Origin: Neelides folsomi
Taxonomy: Eukaryota > Arthropoda > Collembola > Neelipleona > Neelidae
Length of the DNA: 64,000 nt
NCBI GenBank assembly: GCA_034687125.1
Contig: JAQGBZ010000132.1
Span: 95,476 to 159,475 of the forward strand
Direction of reading: 5' to 3'
Shown one piece after another: positions 27,221 through 39,078 of this stretch (positions are counted from its first letter, which is position 1; each line of letters begins with the position of its first letter). The translations under genes and the position numbers were made by a program. Under the pieces are notes generated by a model. It worked only from the letters and a program-made list of their open reading frames with translations, did no database searches and was not told the origin of the DNA.

Positions 27221-28700
27221 AATATACATAAGTTTATACAGAATAAGTACTCTATGTAATATATTTGTAATGCATGTATATGGTAATAAGATAAGTTGCA
27301 GTTTTCTTCATGTCTTTTTGAATTGATGGTGTGATCCTTTTAAAAGCTTTTTCTTCGATTGAACAACTCCAATGGTAAATTGGTAAAAAGGAAGTTGTAA
27401 AAAAACAGTGGGAATTTCTTTCAGTGTTGTTCCAATGTTGTTCATAAACTGATTGTGAAAAAGGAAGTTTGGTTTGAGCGGAGAAACACATAAAATATTA
27501 AAAAGGATGAAACTGTCTCCAGCAAGTTAATAAAGTAATTTAAGATGAAGGGTCCATGCCAAGCTGTCTGGAAGGAAAACGCACGTGGAGCTGAACGTCT
27601 GTCACTTTTTGACTGATATGATTTAAATCACCTTATTTTCATTATTGCATACATTTCATGTATTCATACAATATATACAAAACTACAAATGTATGTGTAT
27701 TAGTATGTGCACAAATGTACAGTATATAAAATTGAGCTTTTCAACATGTTTCAAAATTGGGGTTATGATTATATACAGATATTACATATTTTATATGTAT
27801 TATATATATATGTAATATGTATAAAAGGGTGAGGGTTGATGTGCGTGGGTCGGATTTTGAAATTTCTCTCCCGGCACCCTCCTGAGCTGTCAACTCCTCA
27901 TCCGTTGACTGAGCTTTGGGCTTTTAATGAAGGGAAATTCGGACATAAAACCCGCATTGGTTCATTTTCTCACAACTTTACATTGGATGTGAATTTACTA
28001 TGTTAGTAAAAGTAATGTGAATTTAGTAAAAGCAATGTAATGAGGGAAAGAATAAGGGATCATTAAATGGGGGAATACTTATATTGTATACTAATACTGT
28101 ACATTGGGACCAGTAAAGTTGTTTTATAAAAAGAATCCTCGTTGTTTGTTAGTGAAGGAAATAATTGGGAGAATTCAACCACAAGTGGAATTCTTTTTTC
28201 CCTTGAGGCCCCTTTTTAATTTGAGATTTATATTGAGATCTCTCGTCCCCGACAACTTCCACGTTCCCCGACTGTTCTCTCATTAATTTGGAACATTTCC
28301 CTAATTTGGATCATTTTGGACCTAATGGCACTTTTCAGATAAAATGGAAAAACCAAATAATTTTCCAACTATATTATTAGTATATTAAGTAAAACATCAT
28401 TATTTTTAGTATATTCATTACTATGTTATTAATCATCATTATATAATGTTGGTGGATGTTTTAAAATGATGTTTAAAATGTGCTAGTTTTATTTGTTATG
28501 TTTTGAAACCAAATATTTTTGATGGGTTAATTAATGGGAGTTTGCATTTTATACTTGAGTTGTTCAGCGGTTTATATTTATGCTTACATTTTTATTCAGC
28601 TTCCTTGGGCTTGGGACCTTGGAAATCAATAGGAGGATTTTAATTGGACAGCAAATGACTTAATTAATTACAGCAATTAAGTTTATTAATTATTAAGTTT

Positions 28701-28761
28701 AACAGAGTTGGGAAAAATAGCTTTGGCGGTAAACAGAGTTTGGAAAAATAGCTTTGGCGGT
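28701..28761. repeat. tandem duplication, 31-bp spacing x2
   Basis: Two copies of a 30-bp block beginning AACAGAGTTGGGAAAAATAG and ending GGCGGT, separated by one base, with a single mismatch. This is a recent local duplication. Confidence 0.8.
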
Positions 28762-31044
28762 GAATCATGTTGATCATCAATTTAGGACTCGTTATTTATT
28801 TTTCATTTCGTTGTATTAAATTTATCTTGTTTCACAATTTGCCTATTAGCTTTATCCTTACAAATGATACTTACATAATTCATATAAATGCTTTTACTTT
28901 ATATGCAAATATTTAGCATATTATATACACAAAAAATTTATCTACTTTTCACACTTATACTATTTACAAACAGTAATGCAATGTTAAAATACTGAGTATT
29001 TATTAATACAAATTTAACGGCTTTTCGGATTAAAATGGTTTTATGAGTTGAGTATAAGATGGATAAAACCTGTAAACTCCCAATTTGCAAACAAATGATG
29101 TGCATTTTGATATCAGTGGCTCGTAAAACAACGAGCAAAGTCTTTCATATCTATTTTGTGTATCATTATATTAATATTGAACTATCTTGCATTTGCTCAC
29201 ATTTTCGCATTATTATGAAAATGAGTAATAATTTTATCTTTGAGATTAGATAATGGAATTTCTCTCATTACGACATTCGAATAATCATCCAAATTACCTT
29301 CATTTCATTTAATACTTTCACACAGAATCATTAAAATAAAAACAAAAATATCTATATAAAAATATTTAACTGTTTTAATACTAATAATTAAATACTACTT
29401 TATATACAGTGTGGATAATTATTTTTGTTACATTCAACTAAAAGTCAAAGATAAAGATTGAGATTTAAAAAGACTTTGGTTTTAATAGTTTTGGACCAAC
29501 ACGCAATTCTGCGCATAAAAAAGTTTACGATCGTTTTTCCCATTTGATATAAAGTGATCTATAAAAGTGAGGAAGACAAGTTCATTAAATAATCCCGAAT
29601 GACAATTGAAGATAAGAAGAGTGTTGGAATAAGAAACATTTAATTGGTTCGAATCAACCGTGCACGTAAAAGAAAAAAACTTCAACTCCTTCCTTTCCCC
29701 CATCGGATTTAAGTGGGAATTTGAGGAAGTTGGGTTGAAATTGAAGACGTCTCTTTTAATGGTGGTAAATGCCAAGACCTATTTTCTTCTTTTTCTCCTC
29801 TCACAATTTTCTTTTTCTTGTCAGTTTCCGTTGGGTGTCAAAGTTCAATTTGAAGTCCAAGTTTAACTTCCACGACCTTTTTCATATTTAAGTATATTTA
29901 TTATTTATATTATTTCATGCATTGGTTGATTTGGTCGAAAGAAACTCCCAAACTCCCAATGAAGACAACATTGGTGATAAAAAGAGCCTGAGTCTTCTCT
30001 AATTTAATATCCCATTTAACACTTATCCTTTTAATACGTTATGTTACGTGGATGGAAAAATCCTCTCACCAGATTCAGTAGCAGTTAAATTCACTCATAG
30101 CACCAATGGGGAAAAAAGGGTATAGGATTTGAAGCTTTATGTAATAGGCTTCGGTTTTTATACCTATTTTTTGTTCGGATACAAAACACTAGTGTAATTA
30201 TATAAGGATGTATCCATCTCATTATACATCACTGTATCATGCATATTTCACCTTATGATGTACTATGTGTACATTGTGTAATATATGTACTTATATTAGT
30301 ACATACATACTTCTATACACAAACAAGTATACATATATAATAAGTATATGGTACATATATTTTATAAGAGTGTTTGTATATTAGTATATATTTTATATGG
30401 ATGCATCTGAGCTACTCTTTTTCCCATGTCCACAGTGAGTTTGTTGATTGTGAGAAAAGGAATAGCAAGAGTTATGGAGTTCCAATGAATAACGAATTTC
30501 TCACTCCGCCACGCCAGTTGACTTTTGGCCATGGGATGAGACGGAGGTTGGCTGGGACTCTGCGTGTTAACAAACACCTTCCATTTCAATCATAAATATT
30601 TCAATTCTTATCGCAATTCCCAATCCCTTCACTTCCAATTACACAAATACAAATAATCAAAAAGATTGGAAATATCGTCAAGTTTTAACATAATATCCTT
30701 ATAACAAATTCATCTAATTCTTACGTTGAAATATTATTATTATTTATAGGTGATTATATTTAATTTGTGGAGTTAAAGTTAATAAGAAAATGAAGATATT
30801 TAAGTTTATTAAGTTTATTTGAGTTTATTTGGTTTATTTAAGTTTATTTAAAGTCGATTTAATAGTCAATTATTGTTCGTGTTTTGGTGATTTTGAATGT
30901 TCATTTGAAGCCTCACTCAAGTCGAACATCTCTTCACACATTAAAAGGGCGAGCTTCTTGGGCCGATCTCCCATTAACGACTTCCGAACTGACGAGTGAG
31001 TATTTTTATTATAGGAAAGATTTCCTTCGCGATACCTTTTTTAA

Positions 31045-31072
31045 GTTTCAAATGTTCCAGAACATTTGAAAC
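31045..31072. repeat. perfect 13-bp-arm palindrome with HSE-like core
   Basis: GTTTCAAATGTTC, a 2-nt centre (CA), then the exact reverse complement. The centre reads TTCCAGAA, the TTCnnGAA arrangement of heat-shock elements, and this is a resemblance only. No nearby gene start supports a promoter role. Confidence 0.75.
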
Positions 31073-31863
31073 GGCATTCCGGTTGAAACTTAATTAAAAG
31101 AACTTCCTTTGAATGTTAATTCCACTTACGTAGTTGGGTCTTAATTGGAGGTCGAATGGAAATCTCAGATAAAATTACCTATATTTATAATATAAATAAC
31201 ATTAAACAATACATTATTCTTTTCAACCTATATTCATTTTTAAAATATTCAGATAATTTAAGTTTTTTAAAATTAAGTAATTGGAATATAATTAACAAAA
31301 TATAAATTCGTATTTAAAGATTTAACATTTAAATACAAAAATTGGACATTGAAATTATTTTACATTGAAATTCAACCAATGTGATAATTATCTTTAGCAA
31401 AGGCCATTTGAGCAATTGAGCATTTGAATGGTTCTAACCTATGTATACCTATAGATGTAATTGGAGGTGTAAAGCGATTGGAAAATATTAATGCGAAGTT
31501 ATCGATAAAAATGTTTTTTATTCAAAGTCAATGAGTTGAAAAAATTGATTGTTTAAGTTATTAAACAATCCTTTGTCTGTTTACAATATGACGTTAATGA
31601 ATCTCCAACGTGTAGATTTCTCAATGTGTTCATAATTATCATATTCATAAATTCATTCCTTCCTTGTAAAAACATTCACTATTTGACTATTCAATTGACA
31701 TAAGAAAAAGCCAAATGTGTACAAAGAAATTTGTATAGTATTTGTAAAATATTTCACTTCAGGCATTTTTCATATTTGATCTTATGAAGATTCACACATA
31801 CTTATTAATTTACAAATCCTTTAATACTAAATATGAAATATTCCTTTTCTGTATAATATTCCT

Positions 31864-32254
31864 ATTTTAATAACAGGAGAGGTTTCTTATGCATTTCTTG
31901 TATAAGCGGCAAAGATGAGGATTGAATTTCAAATGTTTATTTTAACAAAGGTTTTCCATTGATTCTGCATAAATTCATCCTATGTTTGCAATGGTTTGTT
32001 AAAGCAAGATGTGACTGGTTTTTTCTTCTTATGTTTGTTAGATTGTAAGTTTAACCTTGGCACTTGCCTAGGAATCTCCTTCATGGACCAACTCCTTTTC
32101 TTCTATACCTTTAAATCCCCACCTTTGGATCTTCTTCATTCACCAATACAAATCCAAAGTGACGTCCAAAGTTTCCAAAGTCTCCTATGAGTCTTAAACA
32201 CACAAGTTTTGTGGATCCATCAATCCTATTAGATTTTAATAACAGGAGAGGTTT
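31864..32254. repeat. 22-bp direct repeats 369 bp apart
   Basis: The block ATTTTAATAACAGGAGAGGT plus TT occurs at 31864-31885 and again, identical, at 32233-32254. The segment between has no inverted ends and no recognisable gene. It could be an old duplication, or an insertion with unusually long target repeats. Confidence 0.6.
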
Positions 32255-32969
32255 AATCTTTTGTTGATTCGGATTGTCTGGGCGTTGCTCCCTCACAGCT
32301 TATCTCTTAATAATACTAAACTTCTCAATCATCCTTTCAACGCTCAAATCTCTACTTGAGTGATCATTTATGAAGAATCATGTGAGGAATTATGAGGATG
32401 TGTTTGATGGATATTTAAAAGCTCAATTCCGCTTTTAAATCCTCGTCACTTCACCACACAGAGCAGACAGAGCAAAAGATATGGAAAACCTACACAGGTT
32501 AATGGGAGTTGGAGTTGGAGTTTGAGAGTCAATATAAGGAATGGGGAACGGATCCATCATTTCCGGTCTCAACTTCACTTCATATTTTAATGTTCAATTG
32601 AGAAACTCATTTTAAATATCCATCTTGAGACCATTTGGAATTTATTTCATATTTGGAATATGTAATGGGATAGATATTTACTATTTATTGCTAATTGTAC
32701 TTCAGGTTCAGTTAGGTTCCTTTTAATTTCATTTGGATAAATCTTAAATCTTAATGGGGCGTAGATGATGATAAAAGGGCAGCGAGGGCTTGAACTCACG
32801 CTATTTGATTAAACAACCTCTGGACTATTCATATAATTTGTATAATGGAGAGTTGTGGAAAATGACGAGTCATGAGATGTTATTAAATTGAGCTGATAAG
32901 AATGAGAAATCGCTTTCTGATTGACGACCAACTTTTAATAATACTAATACTACTCGCACAGTGCGTGTA

Positions 32970-33005
32970 TCTACGAGTAAGTATAGATACTTACTTACTC
33001 GTAGA
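32970..33005. repeat. perfect hairpin, 14-bp arms
   Basis: TCTACGAGTAAGTA, an 8-nt loop, then the exact reverse complement. A stem-loop is possible in either transcript strand. No family was recognised. Confidence 0.8.
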
Positions 33006-34244
33006 ATGAATGTAGATATCTTAAAGAAGGGAAATCCATTGTGCTGGAGATTCACAAAATCACGAGAAAAAACGAACTTCGCATTCACGAATACTAAAGG
33101 AATAAATTATCTCTTGGGATTGATTCCAGACAATAAAAAAGGTTGAATCAAAAAATCAAAACATAAATGAAATGAATCCCTTGGATAAACAATAAAGACT
33201 ATAATACATAAATATACATTCAGAGTTTCATTGTTAAATATTGATGAGATGGATCTAAAATCTAAATAGATTAAGTACATATGACATACCATTTGGTATT
33301 TATGTATGTAGGAGCTTAATTAAGCTTTCTTGATGCTTGAGAAGGAACATTATAAATTGATAATGTTATAATGAAGAGATGTAAAACATATTATATAGTA
33401 CATATACATTTATGTATGGATATATTGTTTATTTTATGTGGTCGTAAAGCTCTTGATGATCGGAGAGTCGTGTCATACAAGGCGTAAAATTTTGTTGGTC
33501 CATGGGAATGAAAGCAGCATGAAGGGATGTGGATGAAACCACCATTGTGAAATGAGAGTGAAGAGAAGTCGGTTAAAGTTAGGGATCATTAAAAATTTTA
33601 CTATTCAATACAACCACGTGGGAATTGGGAATTCATATAGGAGCTACAGATTAATTTAAGCAAAAAATGTTAAGTTTTATTAATATGATAATGAAATGAT
33701 ATATACTAAATACACTATACAATATAGTATATTTGTAGTATAGATTAAAACGTTAATAAATATATAGAAATTAACGTTTTAGGTTTACTAAGGTTTATGA
33801 GGTTGTTATATATTATATTACAAAAGTGGACGAATATGTAAACATTACAATTGCGTATCGAATTGCTTGAATATCAGAGACACAAAACGAATTCTTTGAG
33901 ATCATGCTCAATTAAATAAGCTTAATTTAATCTCTTTTATTTCATTCAATTCAACATTCAACATTGTTATTTTATAAATCAAACCACAAGCACAAGTAAA
34001 TAGAAAAAAGTAAAACCAACTGCATTGAAAATGCAAATTACGAATTAGAATTAAATTATAAAAAGCCTGATTAGCAATGAAGTACTAAAAAATAATTAAT
34101 AATTTGCATGCTTTATTAATTTTTCTTCGTTTAAAAAAGTTATAAGAATCTAAGATATTTTATTAAGTCTGTTTATGTATAAAATAGTTAATGATATAAT
34201 TGTGACTAATTGGATATTAAATATTTATTTATTTTGTATTTTAG

Positions 34245-36347
34245 ATGAAATGGGAATCAGTCGGATGTTCTTTCTGGAGTCAGAAATCCTCTCAATCCAC
34301 TAAAATGAAGTTGCCGACGCTCGCCCTCGTCCTCGTTATTTTATTAGCAGCAGCTAACGGAGTGAACGGCGTTTGTCCACCGGGCTGCACCTGCGACGAC
34401 GAAAGTCTTCATGTCAATTGTCTCGATGCAAATCTTGACATTGTTCCTATCACGCTCAACCCCTCGGTCCGGAAGTTGATTTTGAAGAACAATCGGATCA
34501 AAAGTGTCGACACGGGATTCAACTTCTACCAAGCCCTTACCCTGGTCGACCTCAGTCACAACCATCTTGTGAAGATCCAACAAGGGAGTTTCGCCTCCCA
34601 GACCAAACTCATCGAATTGAACCTCAATGCAAATAAAATTAGCCATTTGAGTAATAAAACTTTCGGTGGCCCCAACAATTCCCTCGCCATTTTAAACTTG
34701 AAAGAAAATCATCTCGTCGACATCGAGCCGGAGATTTTCATTTACACAAAACAATTGGAAGATCTCGACCTCGGGCAAAATAACATTAAGAAATTGAATA
34801 AATCCGCTTTTGCCGGGTTGACCAACCTACGGTTTTTGAAATTGAACAATAACGAACTCACTCGGGTCCCCGACGTTTTTGCAAAAGGAGTCAGCCAAAG
34901 TTTAATTCCGCAACTTGTCGAATTGTCACTTGCGGCGAACTCAATTGACCGGATCGACAATGACGCATTTGGGTCAGTCAGGAATCTCCAGACTCTTGAC
35001 CTCAGGGGGAACCGAATCGCCTCAATTGAACCCAACGCCTTTAACAATCTCAATTTTTTGCGGAAATTGAACCTTGAGGATAATAATTTGAAACGAGTGC
35101 CTGCCTCCAGCTTCCTCCATCTGGGCCAACTTGAAAATCTCAAAATTGGGAAAAATCCAATTGCCCTCATCGGGAAAGGAGAATTCGGAGGATTGCGGAA
35201 TTTAAAAACGTTGGAGATCAGCGGAGCTTCGGAGCTTCAAACCATCGACCAAGAAGCCTTCAATCTCAACATTGATCTCGCTGACGTTGAAGTTTCCGGA
35301 TCCAAAAAGCTCATTTTTCTTCCTCATAGTCTTTTTAAAGGACTTTCAAGTCTCAAGATCATTAACTTAAAAGTAAAATAAATTCATAATTAAAATCATA
35401 AACTTAAATCAATAATTAATAATTAAAAAAACATTCATAAAATATTTAAAAATTTAATATTCATAAAATTAAGAATAATTTAATGTTAATAAAATTTTTA
35501 ATTAATTGTTCTTAATTGTAATTTATAGGAAAACGGACTCGTTAACTTACCAGAAGATTTGGCCAGTTGGCAAAGTCTTCGTAATCTTCGCCTGGAAGGA
35601 AATCCGTTCCGATGTGAATGTTCGCTCCTTTGGCTCCGAGATCTCTTCAATGAGGTTCAGAGGTTCAAGAATTCCTCGAGCTTCGTCCTCTGTGCGGAAC
35701 CGGGCGAATTGAACGGTCGTCGCATCTCCGCCTTAACCAACAAAGATCTCAATTGTGGACTGAACGGACCGATGGAGAAAACTGTGATTGGAATTGCCAT
35801 CTGCGTTACCATCATCGCCCTGGTGGCTTTCTTCATCGCCCTGTACAGATATCACGACCGGATCAAAAACGCTTGCAAGCGTTGCACATTTTTCCGCCGA
35901 TCTGGGAATTCGAATCGGAGAAAATCCCGCAGCAGCGTCATTTCCTCCGGGAAAGATCTCGACACAGCGACGAAGACTTCTTTCCTCTCCCATTCAGGAT
36001 TTCCCTACGGAGCCTCCGACGATGAATTTGCCGTGAGGACGTCGCTGATGAATTCGCCGCCACCCAATTCGGCCGCTTTGTTTCACCACCCGGCCCATTT
36101 CCATCATCAGCCGCCGATGCCGCCGATGCATCACCATCATTCGATGCTCCACGGGGGACAGTTCCCAAGTTCTTATAATGAATACGACACGCCGATGCGA
36201 CATCATCTCAACACGTACCAACAATACCCGCAACATCAGAGCCATCAGAGCCATAGCCATAGTGAAACGTTGGAGTCAAACGGAATTCATCAGCAATTCC
36301 CATTGGGAGTTCACCCGATGAAACAAATCCCAATTACTGAACTCTAG
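34245..36347 (+). CDS. LRR single-pass transmembrane protein (receptor-like)
   Basis: Probable cell-surface leucine-rich-repeat protein. Coding exons 34245-35372 and 35529-36347 are joined in phase 0 through a 156-bp GT-AG intron that falls inside an LRR; the frame reads smoothly across (INLK|ENGLVNLP). The product is 648 residues, or 628 if Met21 at 34305 is used. Met21 begins a clear signal peptide (MKLPTLALVLVILLAAANG), so it is the likelier start. Next come an LRR N-cap with Cys44, 48, 50 and 59, about a dozen LRRs to about residue 400, and an LRR C-cap with Cys405, 407, 431 and 452. A membrane span lies at about 461-483, followed by a basic stop-transfer segment. The cytoplasmic tail is rich in His, Pro, Gln and Ser and ends in -TEL, which fits a class I PDZ ligand. 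There are no Ig or FN3 domains. It resembles arthropod neuronal LRR adhesion proteins, but the exact orthologue is not certain. The start is directly preceded by TTTTAG, suggesting a 5' UTR intron. Confidence 0.9.
35373..35528 (+). other. LRR gene intron (156 bp)
   Basis: Donor AAA|GTAAAA and acceptor TTTATAG|GAAAAC. The interior is nearly pure AT, in contrast to the GC-richer exons on both sides. Retention would end the protein three codons on (VK-stop), before the transmembrane segment, giving a secreted LRR fragment. Confidence 0.9.
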
Positions 36348-38400
36348 CAATTAAGGAACTTTTAATTTCCTTTTAATTATTTTCCCAATATATTTAATTG
36401 ATAATAATAATTATTATTAATAATTCACAATGGCATTTTTCAAACTCAATTTTAGTCATAAAAGTCATTTCTTGTTCAAAGACTCTGTATATAGTTTAAA
36501 GAAATATTTAAATATTGATCTTCGGGAAGAACCTTTTTGTTTAATTAAACTTTAAAGCTGTTTAAAGTTGTTTAAACACATGGACCAAGGCGTCAATTGT
36601 TACTCCTTAAGGATCCTTCATGTACTGTGTTTATTATCTTCAAATAATGAAATTTGCCTTTTTCGTGATTTTCAAACTATTTAATATATTTAATATAACC
36701 ATTATTTAAAAGTTAAAGCAATTTCTAACCTTACGACGTCTCATGTTAATAAAATTTAAAATATCGATTACATTGAATATTTAAAAATTTCTATACTTCC
36801 AATGTATGAGGATTGTGATCTTAATAGAGGTATGAAATAATTAGTTTAAAGTAGATACACATACACCTTAATGTGTATAAAATCGTACTGATAAACAATG
36901 GTCTAGAATCTGTATTTGTTAGCAAAAAAATCGAATGTGTATTCACGCAATACTATTATAATACAATACAATATTACACACATAAAAGTTAATTAAAGTT
37001 AGCAAAATGATTAAATCTCGACTGTATAAACTTTACTGTATTTCGTATTAAATCTATTAAATTTTCGTAAGCTGAACAGATGTCAGTATTTGAATGACAT
37101 GTATACTATCTACCTAATTAATAAACTATAAATTAAACTAATAAATTAAAATAAATTAAATCTGTAAGTTAACTTTACAATCTGAAAAATTAAGACATTA
37201 GAAAATTACATAAAAATAATTAGCATAATGTAATTGGCATACTCAATTTATACATAAAAATTGAATGTTACCTTTAATTACCCATCAAAATGTATTTACT
37301 ATTTAGGCATCTAATAAAACTTTTGTGATTAGCTATAAGATGTAAAGTGTATATTTGTCATACGTTCAGAATATATGGTAAGAATTCTTAAATGAGAAAA
37401 TGAATTTTGATCAAGTTTTAAATTACTATGTATTATCAGGATTATCACTATTTGAGCCAATAGGCAGCTAAAATACAAGTTTTAATTAAAAGTATAATTA
37501 ATTAATTAGCTAATGCAGTTTATCTACTTAAATATTTCATATTCTTTGTTAGCAAACTTCAAGAAACTAAAACTATTTTGTATTACATTCCAAAATTGAT
37601 CAAATAGTCTTTGGATTTTAAATATTAACTTTTTTCTATCACAAATAGTGCCAGCAATACTTCATGTATTTACTAACCTCATTATTAAAGTTCAAATAGA
37701 CTATTTTTACTTAAAATGGATAATATAGCCATAAATAACATATAACTTCATAAACGAATACAATTACTTTCTTGAAAATTAATTATACTTGAAATTATAG
37801 TTGAATTAATTATAATTATAATGATGTAAATGTAAGTGTTTTCATTCTACTTAATATGAGAATCAAATCAATTAAATATAATCGAGTTTTAAATTTAAAT
37901 TTTTGTCATTTTATTATTGGGATTAAGTTCTAATTAAATGAGTTATATTGTCGATTTACAATCTGGTATGTAAAATAACTATTTAGCTATTCTATTACAC
38001 ACGATTATAAGATAAATACGAATTGTTTAAATATATAAATACACCAACAGACTGAAATGAGTTTTACTTATTTACAATAAATGCTCATGCGTAACACACT
38101 TGCATAAATGCATTCGACTCACACTAATTGAAGACTAATTGTATTCATATTTAATATTAGAAAACTATTGACTTTGGAACAAATGAATCCAAATGCAAAT
38201 TGCAATAAATAATAAAATATATTATTTTCATTTCATATATCATTTTAAACATTAATGGATATTTACATTTAGGTCATTTAGCAAAGAAGTAAACATAAGG
38301 AATACTCACAAAGTCACAAATTCAGTCGGAATGTAATTAAATACATTTTGTAGAAAAGTCCTTGAAGAGTTTTAATTAATGTTGAGTTAAATTAGCCGAG
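36348..38400. other. convergent intergenic region
   Basis: AT-rich DNA between the 3' ends of the LRR gene (+) and the VMA21-like gene (-). I see no open frame of note and no MITE. It must hold both 3' UTRs, but poly(A) signals could not be assigned with confidence. Confidence 0.6.
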
Positions 38401-38661
38401 TTAATCTTCTTTTGGTTCATCCTTCAAATAATTATCGTCGTCGTAAAAAGCTCTAAGAGCGTAAATTGCAATAATGGCCCAGACGGTCAGCACGGCGGTG
38501 ACAACCGGAAGAAGAATTTCACAATCCCAATTGTTTTCAGAAGTCAGGGGATAATAAATTGAACACAAGTGCTGAGTCCCATAATAAGCCATAAAGGGGA
38601 AGGAAAACATGCAAATACTAAAGAGAAACAATTCGGTTAAGATTGAACCTTGGCCCCTCAT
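38401..38661 (-). CDS. VMA21: VMA21-like V-ATPase assembly factor
   Basis: An 86-residue protein with two membrane spans, at about 8-27 and 48-70. They are separated by a short lumenal loop, and the acidic tail (YDDDNYLKDEPKED) is predicted cytosolic. The small size, two-helix hairpin, short cytosolic N-terminus and pattern of the second helix (VVTAVLTVWAIIAIYALRAF) resemble VMA21. VMA21 is an ER-resident chaperone that helps assemble the V0 sector of the vacuolar H+-ATPase. Animal VMA21 proteins are usually about 100 residues, so the N-terminus here is short. The start codon has A at -3. Splice signals upstream suggest two leader exons (up to 39078, and 38901-39008) joined to this exon at 38770 through introns of 69 and 130 bp. 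Identity is by overall pattern, not by a diagnostic motif, so another small two-pass ER protein remains possible. Confidence 0.6.
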   Translation of the reverse strand: MRGQGSILTELFLFSICMFSFPFMAYYGTQHLCSIYYPLTSENNWDCEILLPVVTAVLTVWAIIAIYALRAFYDDDNYLKDEPKED

Positions 38662-38770
38662 TGTGATCGAATTAATTTAATTACTAAATGACTACTAAAT
38701 GACTTAAAATGTTAATGACTAGTTTAACAATTGTAACTGGATCGATCTTCAAACTCTGGCCAACACACTC

Positions 38771-39077
38771 CTATAAATCAAAATTAACATTATTTTTCAT
38801 TCAAAGATTATTATTTTAAAATATGTTTGACTATTTGATATAAATGTAAGTAATTGTCAAATTATTTTATCATATTATGAAAAATATATATTTAACTTAC
38901 TTTGTAATGAGACGATTATTAATAAAATTGAGCGAATTTGAGCATCCGATTTTGATCCAACGGGATTTCCAACGTGTCCAAATATTCAAATAATGAAACC
39001 ATCTTATTCTGTCAAATAAAGCTCTTTAAATATAATTAACAATTTTTAATTAATCTATATATTTATCATTATCTTAC
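38771..39077 (-). other. predicted leader introns of VMA21-like gene
   Basis: Intron 39009-39077 has donor GTG|GTAAGA and acceptor GACAG|AATAAG. Intron 38771-38900 has donor AAA|GTAAGT and acceptor TTATAG|GAGTGT. Both fit minus-strand GT-AG introns of 69 and 130 bp, matching the small introns of neighbouring genes. The transcription start is not resolved. Confidence 0.55.
38919..39002 (-). CDS. 27-codon upstream ORF in VMA21-like transcript
   Basis: This lies in a predicted leader exon (38901-39008) bounded by TTTGACAG| on its 5' side and |GTAAGT on its 3' side. The ATG is in a strong context (AAG ATG G, purine at -3 and G at +4). It encodes MVSLFEYLDTLEIPLDQNRM plus seven residues and ends in two consecutive TAA stops inside the same exon. 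The VMA21-like ORF then follows in the next exon. It may be a regulatory uORF or a small protein from a dicistronic mRNA; I recognise no family. Confidence 0.4.
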   Translation of the reverse strand: MVSLFEYLDTLEIPLDQNRMLKFAQFY

Positions 39078-39078
39078 C

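Larger units (their letters stand above)
27221..34244. other. gene-free AT-rich stretch before the LRR gene
   Basis: No supported coding region. The stretch is AT-rich with small tandem and inverted repeats listed separately, and TAC/GTA low complexity at about 30230-30380. The last bases before 34245 are a T-rich tract ending TTTTAG, which reads as a 3' splice site. At least the proximal part is therefore probably a 5' UTR intron of the LRR gene, with its first exon somewhere upstream. Confidence 0.45.

Noticed and set aside
32775-32832. tRNA-like 3' half on the minus strand (GAGTTCAAGCCCTCGCTGCCC)
   Set aside because: It has a TTCAAGC-like loop, but the T stem pairs poorly and no matching 5' acceptor GGGCAGCG or anticodon arm is present. 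Probably chance or a very degraded SINE.
34742-35170. 142-codon frame antisense to the LRR gene
   Set aside because: A shadow of the LRR coding sequence, which has a clear domain structure on the plus strand.
36348-38400. Possible hidden gene between the LRR and VMA21-like genes
   Set aside because: Uniformly AT-rich with stops in all frames; it fits 3' UTRs and spacer only.
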